From NCBI RefSeq assembly GCF_018614955.1, contig NZ_JAGGNV010000083.1, forward strand, positions 1-41,519: DNA of 41,519 nt. The letters run 5' to 3'. Each line of letters starts with the position of its first letter. Within the stretch, counting starts at the first letter, position 1. Of this stretch, positions 32,531-41,492 are shown in pieces. This stretch comes from Variovorax paradoxus (GTDB lineage: Bacteria > Pseudomonadota > Gammaproteobacteria > Burkholderiales > Burkholderiaceae_C). The notes beneath the pieces were generated by a model, which was not told the DNA's origin, searched no databases, and saw only the letters and a list, made by a program, of their open reading frames with translations. The position numbers and the translations under genes are program-made.

Positions 32531-34198
32531 ATGAGACAGACACGCGAGCAATCTGGAGTTCAGGACTCCTACGCAAGTTTCATTGACCGCAGGGCCGTAT
32601 TGAAGGCTGGGGCAGTCTTGGGTTTAGGGATTTCGTCGGTAACTACCGCGCAATCGCCCGAGGTCGTCGTGAACACGGCGACCGGCCGCCTCCGCGGCCG
32701 CACCGAAGGGGGGGTGCGGGTCTTCAAGGGCATTCCTTACGGTGCATCGACCGCCGATGCCAACCGGTTCCGTCCGCCCCAACCGGTTCAGCCGTGGACG
32801 GGCGTCCGCGATGCTGTCGAATTCGGCGCATCCGCGCCGCAGGGTCCCGTGGCGCGCGACCTGCTGTACTGGTACGGGCAAACTCTGCCGATCAACGAGG
32901 ACTGCCTCACGCTGAACGTGTTCACCCCGCGCGCCAGCACGGCCAGCCGGAAGCCGGTGATGGTCTGGATGCATGGCGGCGCATGGGCTGTCTTCGCCAG
33001 TACTCCCCCTGCCTTCCACGGCGGCAATCTTGCAAAGCTGGGCGACGTCGTGGTGGTGACGGTCAACCACCGCCTCAACCTCTTCGGGCACCTGAAGATC
33101 GACGATGGCGACGAGCGGTTCGCTGATTCCGGCAACGCCGGCGTGCTGGACATGGTCGCAGCACTGCGCTGGGTGCGCGAGAATGTCGCGAGCTTCGGCG
33201 GGGACCCGCGCAATGTGACGATCTTCGGCCAGTCGGGCGGCGCGGCGAAGGTGAGTGCGTTAATGGCGACGGAAGCCGCCCGAGGACTGTTCCACAAAGT
33301 CGTCGCGCAGAGCTGCAGCGGAAGCCTGCGCCATGCCGACGAGGAGGAAGCAACTGCGGTGGCACGCGCCTTGGCAGCGAAGCTCGAAGTGCCGCGGCTC
33401 ACTGGTGAGGCGCTGCAGGCCATTCCTATGGAGCGCCTGGTGCAGGCCTTTCTGGCTGCGCCGCTCGGGTACCGGCCCATCCTGGACGGCCGGACTTTCA
33501 CCCGCCACCCGTTCGACGTGGACGCACCGCCGATCTCATTGGACATTCCTTTGATGGTGGGCAATGCCGCATCTGAAACGCGACTGACGATGGCGAGCAA
33601 CCTCGGCAACTTCTCGCTCGACGCGGACGAAGTGAAGCGCCGCCTCGCCCGCTTTCTCCGCGTCGACGCCCCTGAGGCGGACCGCATCATGGATGCCTAC
33701 CGCACGGCCGATCCGAAGGCACTCCCCAGCGACGTTCTCGGTGCTGTCACTACAGATTTCATGTACATCCGCAACACCCTGCACGAAGCGAGACTGCAAT
33801 CGGCCGCCGGACGCGCTCCGGTCTACGCATATGTCTTCAACTGGCGCACGCCGGTGCTCAATGGCGTGCTGCATTCGCCGCACACCGTCGAATGCCCATT
33901 CTTGTTTGGAAATCCGAAACATGCGGTTGACCTGATCGGCGCGACCAACCCGGACTTCGCCCATCTCACGCGCATGATGATCGCTACCTGGTCGGCATTT
34001 GCGCATACGGGCAATCCAAACAATCCGACCGTTCCTCGATGGCAGCGTTATGACCCAAAGGAGCGACACACGATGGTGCTAGATGTGCGGAGCCGCGTCG
34101 AGCAGGATCCGGGCGGCCAAGCCCGCGCCGCACTGAACGGGTTGCCGTTCTTCGAGTACAGCATGCCGCAGAACTACGCCCGGCCTTCGACGTCCTGA
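32531..34198 (+). CDS. Type B carboxylesterase with Tat-like signal
   Basis: The 555-residue protein is full length for the carboxylesterase B family. An N-terminal DRRAVLKAGAVLGLG (about 19-33) is a twin-arginine signal. HGGAW forms the oxyanion hole, GQSGG (233-237) holds the nucleophilic Ser, and HTVECPFLFGNP the catalytic His region; EDCLTLNVF is the family signature. It would hydrolyse an ester to alcohol and acid. Pairing with the BVMO suggests it opens the ester or lactone formed. The export signal puts it in the periplasm while the BVMO is cytoplasmic, so the order of steps is unclear, or it acts on an external ester substrate. Operator site 8 lies upstream. Confidence 0.9.
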   Translation: MRQTREQSGVQDSYASFIDRRAVLKAGAVLGLGISSVTTAQSPEVVVNTATGRLRGRTEGGVRVFKGIPYGASTADANRFRPPQPVQPWTGVRDAVEFGASAPQGPVARDLLYWYGQTLPINEDCLTLNVFTPRASTASRKPVMVWMHGGAWAVFASTPPAFHGGNLAKLGDVVVVTVNHRLNLFGHLKIDDGDERFADSGNAGVLDMVAALRWVRENVASFGGDPRNVTIFGQSGGAAKVSALMATEAARGLFHKVVAQSCSGSLRHADEEEATAVARALAAKLEVPRLTGEALQAIPMERLVQAFLAAPLGYRPILDGRTFTRHPFDVDAPPISLDIPLMVGNAASETRLTMASNLGNFSLDADEVKRRLARFLRVDAPEADRIMDAYRTADPKALPSDVLGAVTTDFMYIRNTLHEARLQSAAGRAPVYAYVFNWRTPVLNGVLHSPHTVECPFLFGNPKHAVDLIGATNPDFAHLTRMMIATWSAFAHTGNPNNPTVPRWQRYDPKERHTMVLDVRSRVEQDPGGQARAALNGLPFFEYSMPQNYARPSTS

Positions 34199-34445
34199 GC
34201 ACTTCAAGTCAGGCACAAAACAATGATTCGCTGAACTTACGCTCGCCCCGGGGCGGCCATACCCCTTCGCGGGGCAACTGGCGATGCTGCTGACCAGCCG
34301 CGCTGTCACGGATTGCTTTGCGGTGTCGTTTCGTCGTCGCCCGTCTTGAGAGGGGGCCTGAGTTGAATTTCGTCGCAGTCGAGGGATGCGCGCCCGCCGC
34401 GGAACGCATTCCGCAAAACACCTTTGACTCAACAGTACAGCGACG

Positions 34446-34491
34446 TTGACACGCGAAGCAAACGGGCTTTACTATACGTGCAAGTATGTTT
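34446..34491 (+). promoter_or_regulatory. Promoter with TetR-type operator, site 9, for the CaiB/enoyl-CoA hydratase unit
   Basis: TTGACA at 34446-34451 and TACTAT at 34470-34475, 18 bases apart, form a strong sigma-70 promoter. TATACGTGCAAGTATG at 34473-34488, with TA outside, is a good island operator overlapping the -10 box and start site. The stretch from the esterase stop (34198) to here holds no recognisable gene. The first frame downstream is the truncated Bug gene at 34546. Confidence 0.7.
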
Positions 34492-34545
34492 TTATGGCGA
34501 CCAAGCATTAGAGTGGTTCGATGCCAAACTATTTGGAGACTTCCA

Positions 34546-34725
34546 ATGAGACTGAACTGCGGTGACCTGCTGTTGTCTGCAGCCCCTTTTACACTTGCTT
34601 CGCAACTGCCCGCAGCCCACGCGCAGAAAGCGTTCCCGTCACGGCCCCTGAAACCGGTCGTGCCCTTCGTCACCGGCAACGGCTCCGCCCGACGTCTCGT
34701 GAGACAGCTGTTCAAACATGGACGG
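34546..34725 (+). pseudogene. Truncated Bug-family solute-binding protein
   Basis: ATG 34546 with GGAG upstream starts MRLNCGDLLLSAAPFTLASQ, then PAAHAQKAFPSRPLKPVVPF and GNGSARRLVRQLF. This is a signal peptide followed by the first strand of a Bug protein (compare YPSRPIK-VVPF-GGG-D in relatives). After about 60 residues the frame loses all similarity and runs into unrelated sequence. The remaining 260 or so residues are missing. It occupies the promoter-proximal position of the CaiB unit, so its removal by deletion brought that gene closer to the promoter. Confidence 0.7.
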
Positions 34726-34837
34726 CACGAAGATAAAGCACGTTCCCTCCAAGCGCCCGCCGAAGACGCGCGCTTGGGGGCTGCGTCTTCACGGGTGCAA
34801 GCCGTGCAGTGCTGCGCTCGCTGATTCAAAGCATCAA

Positions 34838-36034
34838 ATGCCGAGCTCCTCTACACCACTCCCCGGTCCGCTGAGCGGCTTAGTCGTCATTGACCTGACT
34901 CGCGCGCTTTCGGGACCCTACTGCACATTGCAGCTCGCCGAGCTGGGCGCCCGCGTGATCAAGGTCGAGTCACCCGAGGGCGACGAGGCGAGATGGTACG
35001 GCCCCGAGTTCGACGGAACTTCCGTGTACTTCCGGTCCATCAATCGCGACAAGGAGTCGATAGTCCTCGACCTGAAAGAGCCCGAGGATCGCGGCATCTT
35101 CGAAGAGATGCTGTCTGTCGCCGACGTGCTGGTCGAGAACTTTCGGCCCGGCGTGATGGAGCGTCTTGGCTTCGACTGGAATCGCCTGTCGCCGCGGTTT
35201 CCGGGGCTGGTGATGGCTTCCATCTCCGGGTTTGGTCAGGACGGTCCCTACCGGACCCGAGCCGCTTATGACATGGTCGCACAGGCCATGGGCGGGATCG
35301 TCAGTATCACGGGCACCGAGGAGGGGCAGATGACCCGCGTGGGTGTGTCGATCGGCGACCTGGCGGCCGGCTTGTTCGCTACGATCGCGATCCAGGCTGC
35401 CCTGCTCGAGAGGGTTCGTACCGGCAAGGGCAGCCGTATCGACGTTTCAATGCTCGACTGCCAGGTCGCGCTGCTGGAGAACGCCGTCGCCCGCTTCCAT
35501 GCCACCGGTCAAGTGCCCAAGCCGGAAGGCTCCCGGCACCCCCTAGTCGCGCCCTTCGACATCTATCAAGCCGCCGATGCGCCGCTAGCCATTTGTGTCG
35601 GGAACGAAGCACAGTTCGCGAAGCTTGCCGCGGCTCTGGGCCGGCCCGAGTGGGTGTCGGACCCGAAGCTCTCGAGTCCGGGACGGCGCAGCGAGAACCA
35701 GGCGGCACTCAAGAAGGCCATGGAGGAAGCGCTCAAGGCCAAGAGCAGGTGCCAATGGATCGCGGAACTGGAGCAGGCCGGCATTCCGACTGGCCCGGTC
35801 AACACCGTCGCCGACCTCGCCGCGGACCCGCAAGTGCTGGCAAGAGGAATGCTTATCAGGCCGAAGGGCGAAAGGGACGGCATGAAGTACGCCGCCATGC
35901 CATACAAGATGTCCAGTATTCCGCCCGACCGCATGCATCGCGCTGCACCGGCAGTCGGAGCCGATCGCGATGCGGTGCTCAGCACCCTCAAGGAAGCCTT
36001 GCCACACCCAAAGGGCGAGACATGGCCCGCGTAG
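34838..36034 (+). CDS. CaiB/BaiF family (class III) CoA-transferase
   Basis: The 398-residue protein is normal length. LSGLVVIDLTRALSGPYCTL and LGARVIKVESPEGDEAR are the N-terminal signatures. Asp of GVSIGDLAAG at about residue 174 is the conserved catalytic nucleophile. GIPTGPVNTVADLAADPQVL is the typical C-terminal linker stretch. ATG 34838 is chosen because family similarity begins shortly after it; 40 upstream in-frame codons are unlikely to be translated, and no ribosome site is obvious. It transfers CoA from a donor such as succinyl-CoA to a carboxylate without ATP. The next gene overlaps its end by 13 bases, so the two act in sequence. Confidence 0.9.
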   Translation: MPSSSTPLPGPLSGLVVIDLTRALSGPYCTLQLAELGARVIKVESPEGDEARWYGPEFDGTSVYFRSINRDKESIVLDLKEPEDRGIFEEMLSVADVLVENFRPGVMERLGFDWNRLSPRFPGLVMASISGFGQDGPYRTRAAYDMVAQAMGGIVSITGTEEGQMTRVGVSIGDLAAGLFATIAIQAALLERVRTGKGSRIDVSMLDCQVALLENAVARFHATGQVPKPEGSRHPLVAPFDIYQAADAPLAICVGNEAQFAKLAAALGRPEWVSDPKLSSPGRRSENQAALKKAMEEALKAKSRCQWIAELEQAGIPTGPVNTVADLAADPQVLARGMLIRPKGERDGMKYAAMPYKMSSIPPDRMHRAAPAVGADRDAVLSTLKEALPHPKGETWPA

Positions 36035-36813
36035 CCCTTCATCGGGAAGGTGCCGTTGGCCACGTCCGAATCTCGAACCGCACCAAGCGTAACGCCATGT
36101 CCCTGGATATGTGGCGGCAACTCGAAGACGCCGTGCTGGAACTGGACGGGTCCGCCGACATCCGCGTGATCGTAATTGCCGGCGATGGCGACGAGGCATT
36201 CGCATCCGGAGCGGACATCCGTTCATTCGAGGTGGTCCAAAGCGGCGCCATGTCCCTGGACGCATTTATGGAAATCGTGCTTCGCGGCCCCAAGGCAATC
36301 CGCAACGCGTCCAAGCCGGTGATCGCCTCCATCGATGGAGTCTGCATGGGCGCGGGCATGGAGATCGCCGCCGCGTGCGATGTTCGCTTCGCCTCCTCTC
36401 GCGCGCGCTTCCGCATTCCCGCGTCACTGATCGGCCTTGGATTCCAGAGAGAGATCGTCAATGAATTCGTGCAACTCATGGGCCGGGCGAATGTGGCGGA
36501 CATCCTGCTGAGTGCCCGCGCCTTCGCCGCTTCCGAAGCGCGGACGATGGGCTTCGTCAATCAAGTGGTCGATGGGCAGGGGCTGCAGGCCGCAGTGTCT
36601 GCCTATGCGCAGACTCTTTCGGCGAATGCGCCGCTCACCCTACAGGCCGCGAAGGCGGCCATCCGTCGCGTCTGCGCAGCGGACGACATGGGTGGCCCCG
36701 AATCAGACCGGGACGTCGATACCCTGGTGGCGCAGTGTTACCGCAGCGCAGACTTCCGGGAAGGCCTTCGAGCCTTCTTCGAAAAGAGAAAACCTGTCTT
36801 TGTCGGCGGCTGA
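36022..36813 (+). CDS. Enoyl-CoA hydratase/isomerase family protein
   Basis: The 263-residue monofunctional crotonase has FASGADIRSFEVV and SIDGVCMGAGMEIAAACDVR, the two oxyanion-hole regions. IPASLIGLGFQREIVNEFVQ is the segment where catalytic Glu residues usually lie; here the first Glu position is not obvious, so isomerase or other crotonase chemistry is possible. RNAMSLDMW is the common N-terminal motif. The ATG lies inside the CaiB gene, overlapping by 13 bases, which indicates translational coupling. It probably acts on the CoA thioester made by the CaiB protein. It differs clearly from the hydratase domain at 16827. Confidence 0.88.
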   Translation: MARVALHREGAVGHVRISNRTKRNAMSLDMWRQLEDAVLELDGSADIRVIVIAGDGDEAFASGADIRSFEVVQSGAMSLDAFMEIVLRGPKAIRNASKPVIASIDGVCMGAGMEIAAACDVRFASSRARFRIPASLIGLGFQREIVNEFVQLMGRANVADILLSARAFAASEARTMGFVNQVVDGQGLQAAVSAYAQTLSANAPLTLQAAKAAIRRVCAADDMGGPESDRDVDTLVAQCYRSADFREGLRAFFEKRKPVFVGG

Positions 36814-36844
36814 CGCGCCCGATCATCTCAATCTTGGAGGCCTC

Positions 36845-37822
36845 ATGAATCGCCGTAATTCCTTCCTGGCCCTCGTCCTGGCCGTTGCTCCGCTCGTCGC
36901 TCCGTTGGCCGCATCGGCCGACGAGTATCCCAACAAGCCGATTCGCATCGTGCTGGGCTTTCCCCCCGGAGGCGGTACTGATGCCGTTTTTCGAGCCATT
37001 CAGGTCCCGCTCGAGAAGGAGTTGCGCCAAACCCTGCTGCCCGACTACCGGCCAGGAGCGGGCGGTACGCTGGCTGCCGAAAGGCTGGCAAGGGCGCAAG
37101 CGGATGGCTATACGCTTTCACTCGTGGACAATGGGCCGCTGACAATTGCACCCGCACTCAAGCAGCAGAGCTACGACCCACTCAAAAGCTTCTCGTACAT
37201 CTCCATCTTGGCCCTGGGCGGAATGGGTGTAATCCTTACTCCCAAGCAATCGCCCATACGGTCGGTGAAGGATCTGATTCAACAGGCGAAGGAGGCTCCC
37301 GGCACGATCGGGTATGCGACTTCCGGCATCGGCTCCGGTCCTCACCTGGTCGCGGAGATGCTGCAGATGACCGCCGGTATCAAGCTGAACCATATTCCGT
37401 TCAAAGGCGGCGCCCAGGTGATGCAGGACATCATGGGTGGACAGGTACCCATGGCGTTCGCAACCTCCGCGTCAGTCATTGCCCTGAGGGATTCAGGCCG
37501 CTTTAACGTTCTGGCCGCTCTCGGTCCAGCGAGAATGAGCGCCCTGCCGGACGTGCCTACGCTGCAAGAACTCGGGATTCCCGTGAATGGTGTGGTGTGG
37601 TACGCGCTGGTTGGTCCGAAAGGGCTTTCGAAGCCAGTCGAGGCGAGGCTGAACGCCGCGGTGCAACGGGCCTTGCAGGATAAGAGCGTGGTCGAAGCAC
37701 TCAGGGTGACCGGATACGAGGCGACATACATCCCGAACCCCAAGATGACTGCGCAGGTCGAGGGTGACCTCAAGAAATGGGACGGCGTGGCGAGGGCGGC
37801 GCAGATTCCGAAGGAGCAGTAA
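36845..37822 (+). CDS. Bug/TctC-family periplasmic solute-binding protein
   Basis: The 325-residue protein starts at ATG 36845 with an excellent TTGGAGG ribosome site. The signal peptide is NRRNSFLALVLAVAPLVAPL with cleavage near SADEYP. Family motifs include IRIVLGFPPGGGTDAVFRAI, DGYTLSLVDNGPLTIAPALK and FKGGAQVMQDIMGGQVPMAF. It follows the enoyl-CoA hydratase by about 30 bases and is probably in the same operon, so its ligand may be a carboxylate fed to the CaiB enzyme. No TctAB genes are present. It is not a close copy of the other Bug proteins in the window. Confidence 0.9.
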   Translation: MNRRNSFLALVLAVAPLVAPLAASADEYPNKPIRIVLGFPPGGGTDAVFRAIQVPLEKELRQTLLPDYRPGAGGTLAAERLARAQADGYTLSLVDNGPLTIAPALKQQSYDPLKSFSYISILALGGMGVILTPKQSPIRSVKDLIQQAKEAPGTIGYATSGIGSGPHLVAEMLQMTAGIKLNHIPFKGGAQVMQDIMGGQVPMAFATSASVIALRDSGRFNVLAALGPARMSALPDVPTLQELGIPVNGVVWYALVGPKGLSKPVEARLNAAVQRALQDKSVVEALRVTGYEATYIPNPKMTAQVEGDLKKWDGVARAAQIPKEQ

Positions 37823-37854
37823 GGAGGTGCGCGCTGCGTTTCACGACTCTGGAC

Positions 37855-37876
37855 GGGCGACCCGGATGGGCCGCCC
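37855..37876 (+). terminator. Candidate terminator hairpin after the Bug gene
   Basis: GGGCGACCC at 37855-37863 and GGGCCGCCC at 37868-37876 pair over eight of nine bases with a GGAT loop. The following GGTTTGCG has only a short T-run, so strength is uncertain. It is well placed 33 bases after the operon's last stop. Confidence 0.45.
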
Positions 37877-38064
37877 GGTTTGCGTCCCACGGCTTCAGTG
37901 CCACAGAAAATTGCCTCGATCGCCAAGCAGGTGCATAACCTTCTCGAGAATGCTTCGATTGCCTTGCTAGGTTCATTCTGTCTGCTGATCGATCCACTCG
38001 TTAAGCACCTGAAGCAGAGCCGGCTCCGGGGAGACAGAAGATTGGTACATTGGAGGATCCACCC

Positions 38065-39039
38065 ATGCCAATGATTGCGACCACTAACTCGATCATCAAG
38101 CGTTTGCGTGGAAACTACATCGATCTGCTTCTTGCACTCGATGGGCACGGCTCCCTGCGCAAGGCCGCCCAGCAGGTTTCGCTGTCGCAGCCTGCGGCGA
38201 CCAAGGCCTTGAACGAGATCGAATACATGATTGGGACAAAGCTTTTTACCCGGTCACCGCGTGGCATTGTAGCCAATGAGTTTGGCCACTGCGTGATCCG
38301 CCATGCGCGTCGATTGCGCTTCGACGTAGGCGATTTGCGCGAAGAACTGGTCAGCCTGACGCGCGGAGGCGGTGGCAGCTTGGCCGTGGGCGCGATCATG
38401 GAAGCCCTTCCGGCATGGGTAGCGCCGGTTCTCGAAGAGATGAAGGAATTTCAGTCGGACGTCATTGTGCAGGTATGGGAAGATCATAGCGTGAGGTTGT
38501 TAGAGATGCTGGATCAACGTCTGCTCGACTTGGTGATCTGTCGCGTTAACGCGAGCATGCGTCCAGACCTCTACGACTTCACGCCACTTGCTGATGAAGA
38601 GCTATGTTTTGTGGTAGACGGTAGGCACGACCTAGCGCGAAAACCAAGCGTCCAGTTCGCTGATATTGCTTTCAATGCATGGGTCGTTCCCCCTGCGCGT
38701 CTGACAACTCGGATGCTGCTTGAGCAGGTCTTTGAGGAACATGGCTTCAAGTTCCCGACTTACGCCGTTGAGTGTTCCTCAACATTCGCCACTCTATGTC
38801 TGATACGTTCCGCAAAGGGAACGGTGGCTATTCTTCCGAAAAGTGTTGCCAATGTATTCGCGCCATTCGGCCTCATCGGGATTCTGCCAATCCACTTTGG
38901 ACGATCCAGCGCACCGTATGGGATCGTGACTCGTCGTGGATCAGCGCTGTCGCAACGCGCGCAGATGTTCATGGATCTTTGCAAAAAGCGACAAGCATGC
39001 GCAGAGGACCTCGACAGCATGACACCTCGCACTACCTAG
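38065..39039 (+). CDS. LysR-family transcriptional regulator
   Basis: The 324-residue protein begins at ATG 38065 with GGAGG eight bases upstream; an in-frame TTG at 38050 overlaps that site and is rejected. The winged helix is LLLALDGHGSLRKAAQQVSL, SQPAATKALNEIEYMIGTKL, FTRSPRGIVANEFG (about 20-75). The rest is an effector-binding domain (GSLAVGAIMEALPAWVAPVL, RLLDLVICRVNASMRP). It resembles GbpR/CatR-like aromatic and sugar-acid regulators. It is transcribed in the same direction as the CaiB unit, not divergently, so its target is unclear. It is distinct from the LysR pseudogene at 11420. Confidence 0.92.
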   Translation: MPMIATTNSIIKRLRGNYIDLLLALDGHGSLRKAAQQVSLSQPAATKALNEIEYMIGTKLFTRSPRGIVANEFGHCVIRHARRLRFDVGDLREELVSLTRGGGGSLAVGAIMEALPAWVAPVLEEMKEFQSDVIVQVWEDHSVRLLEMLDQRLLDLVICRVNASMRPDLYDFTPLADEELCFVVDGRHDLARKPSVQFADIAFNAWVVPPARLTTRMLLEQVFEEHGFKFPTYAVECSSTFATLCLIRSAKGTVAILPKSVANVFAPFGLIGILPIHFGRSSAPYGIVTRRGSALSQRAQMFMDLCKKRQACAEDLDSMTPRTT

Positions 39040-39059
39040 TGCAGTGCGCTCGAAACGGT

Positions 39060-39250
39060 TGAACTTGATTGATGCGGCACACTCCGCCCTTGACGGAGGC
39101 GAGCGGGCTAATCAGGTCTGGGCGCCGGACATCACCTGCATCCCGATGGCGTGGCTGGGTCTACCTGGTGGTGGTGCTCGACTGGCAAAGCCGCCGGGTT
39201 CCGGCTCACCGGGTGTCGGATGCGGTGCATCAGCGCCGGCTCGGCCTCGG
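39060..39250 (+). mobile_element. IS3-family transposase (OrfB) fragment
   Basis: ANQVWAPDITCIPMAW, then after a frameshift VYLVVVLDWQSRRVPAHRVS, matches the first catalytic-Asp region of IS3 OrfB (NQVWA-DITYIPM, YL-VVLDW-SRRV). Only about 60 residues remain. Sequence from 39251 to about 39700 shows no recognisable coding region and looks like further decayed DNA. Confidence 0.7.
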
Positions 39251-39705
39251 CGAATCGGCTCGGCGTGGTAGTACGCCGTGCCGGCTGATGCCCAGCAACT
39301 GGGCCTACCACTTGATGGCGGGGAAGCGACTTGTCCACGATGCTCGATTCCAGCCTCGGCGGTGACGCTCGGGGTGCGCCCGGGGGCGCGGCGCGTCGGT
39401 TACTCCGCGCTCTTCCACAGCCGCTCGGACGAAGACGCGTTGTCGCGCCAGCAGCCGCGCCCGTCGAGGACGTGTACCTGACGGCCCACGACCATGTCAG
39501 CGCCGAGCGGCTGAGCCTGGCAGCGAACTTCGGTGCTTCATGGCCGCCGCTCCGCCCTCGAGGAGGCGCTGGGGCCACACGGTGACCTGGCGCCGATCCC
39601 ATGCGCTGGCGCGCGCCGATGCGCGTCATGTCGGCGACGAATTCGGCGCTGCTGAACTGGCTGCTCTGGTTAGTGTTGACGATCTACGCGCTCCTCAGCG
39701 CGCGG

Positions 39706-39945
39706 CTGCCTCGCGCGAGGCCTCCACGCAGAAGTCCGCCTCCATCGTGATCGACGAGTTGCATCTGGAGCACCCGTTAGCGGGGAGCCGAATGCTGCGC
39801 GACTTGCTGCGCCTGCAAGGAATGGGGGGTCGGGCGCCGACACGTGCGAACCCTGATGCGCCGAATGGGCATCCAGGCGCTGTACCGCAACCCCAACGCG
39901 AGCCGGCGATACCCTGCGCATGCGGTGTTCCCGTATCTGCTTCGC
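39706..39945 (+). mobile_element. IS3-family transposase (OrfB) N-terminal fragment
   Basis: IDELHLEHPLAGSRMLRDLL, RLQGMGG and, after a one-base shift, RRHVRTLMRRMGIQALYRNP and AHAVFPYLLRS match the N-terminal DNA-binding region of IS3-family OrfB, which normally precedes the Asp region. Here it lies downstream of that region (39060), so the element is rearranged or derives from two insertions. Confidence 0.7.
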
Positions 39946-40024
39946 AGCCTGTACATCAAGAACGTGCGAAAGGGTACTCTCTCTTGCCTGCCAAGGAACT
40001 CGCAACGCTGCTCGCCACCGGTTC

Positions 40025-40921
40025 ATGACCCGCAATCTCATACTCGGTGTACTCGCCGCATTGGCCGCCTCCCTCGTTGCCAGCGCTTGGCAACTGGCTT
40101 CGCGCCACGGTGCCACGGTGACCTTCGGCCCGCTGGACTTGGCGCTCATGCGATATGGCATCCCGGCTTTGTTGCTATGCCCCCTTTACTTAAAGAGAGG
40201 GTTCGAAGTGCCGAAGACAGCGCCGAAAATCGCACTGGTGCTGCTGGTACTGGGAGGTGGTCTCCCCTTTGGGCTGCTGGTCATCGCCGGTGCGCAATGG
40301 GCGCCAGCGAGCCACATCGGCGTATTCATGGCGGGCAGCATTCCTCTGTTTACGGCACTGGGTGGGCGGGTATTCAAGGGCCACACGATCAGCAGGCAGC
40401 ACTTGTTCGGGCTTGGCATGATCGCCTGCGGCATGCTGATATTCGCCATTGGCAACGTCGGTGCGGGTCTTTCCACATGGCGTGGAGATCTCCTGCTCCT
40501 GGCGGCGGGAGTGCTCTGGGCTGCGTATTCGCTGTCCTTTCGACTCACGAAGCTCACACCGTGGGAGGCCGCTGCTTTCGTCAACGGGTGGTCCAGCATT
40601 CTTCTGGTGCCGTTAGTGTTGATTGCCGGGGTGCCGAGGCTGCTGACTGCGCCTTGGAGCGACGTGGCCCTGCAGGCTGTGGGGCAGGGTGTCGTGGCAG
40701 GCGTGCTTGGGCTGGTTGCCTACACCGTTGCCATTGCCCGGCTGGGACCGGCGCGAGCATCGTTGTCCACGGCGTTGGTCCCTGTCATGACGGCATTGGG
40801 GGGAAGCTGGGTCCTGAACGAGCAGCTGACAGTTCCGACCCTTTGGGTGATGGCGCTGATTGCACCAGGGATCGTTATCGCAGGCGGAGCGCTAAGTGCT
40901 GCGCGATCACCGGCGAGGTGA
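40025..40921 (+). CDS. EamA/DMT-family transporter
   Basis: The 298-residue protein has about ten hydrophobic segments in two repeats, as in drug/metabolite transporters. The first repeat contains LIAGAQWAPASHIGVFMAGS-type helices; the second contains LLLLAAGVLWAAYSLSFRLT, then AIARLGPARASLSTALVPVM and ALGGSWVLNEQLT, the typical EamA signature near the end. ATG 40025 is chosen where the first helix begins (ILGVLAALAASLVASAWQLA); no ribosome site is obvious. It sits between IS remnants and has no operator of the island type. It may export a small metabolite or amino-acid-like compound; the substrate is unknown. Confidence 0.88.
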   Translation: MTRNLILGVLAALAASLVASAWQLASRHGATVTFGPLDLALMRYGIPALLLCPLYLKRGFEVPKTAPKIALVLLVLGGGLPFGLLVIAGAQWAPASHIGVFMAGSIPLFTALGGRVFKGHTISRQHLFGLGMIACGMLIFAIGNVGAGLSTWRGDLLLLAAGVLWAAYSLSFRLTKLTPWEAAAFVNGWSSILLVPLVLIAGVPRLLTAPWSDVALQAVGQGVVAGVLGLVAYTVAIARLGPARASLSTALVPVMTALGGSWVLNEQLTVPTLWVMALIAPGIVIAGGALSAARSPAR

Positions 40922-41019
40922 CGGAGGTCGACCCCGTAAGCGGGTCACCCTGCGTCTGCTGCCGGTCCTTGCAGTGGCTGTCCGACCTCTGAGGCGTCTA
41001 CGCGCGCCGCGCATTGGAT

Positions 41020-41492
41020 CACCGATTCGTGCGGGCACGACCACGCTCGTCGCCGCCTTGGACACGCTGGACGGCGCCGTGATCTCGATGTGTCAGCCGC
41101 AGCACCGGCACGCGCAGTGGTTGCAGTTCCTGCGCCTGGTCCAGCGCAAGACGCCCAAGCACCAGCAGTTGCATCTGATCGTGGATCACCATGGCACCCA
41201 CACCCACCCCGTAGTGCAGGGTCTCGCTGGCCAAGCACCCGCGATTCGTCATGACTTCAGGCCCACTAGCGCGTCGTGACTCAACATGGTCGAGCGCTAC
41301 TTCTGCGACCTATCCGAGAACCCCATCCGACGCGACAGCTTCACCAGCGTGCCTGAACTGAAAAATGGCGGTCGATCTCTACGGCGGGCACCACAACGCC
41401 AACCGCAAGCCATTCATCGTACCGTCAGCGCCAACGACATTCTGGCCAAGGTCACGCGAGCCAAGGCCGCGCTGGCAAGGACCAAGAGATAA
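41020..41492 (+). mobile_element. IS630-family transposase pseudogene (3' part)
   Basis: TTTLVAALDTLDGAVISMCQ, LHLIVDHHGTHTHPVVQ and HDFRPTSAS, a TGA, then LNMVERYFCDLSENPIRR match the DDE core of IS630 transposases (LILDNYATHKHP, FTPTSASWLNMVERFF). The TGA at 41277-41279 replaces the Trp codon of SASWLN. A later frameshift separates VPELK and HHNANRKPFI from SANDILAKVTRAKAALA at the end. The 5' part is missing, so this copy is inactive. Confidence 0.8.
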
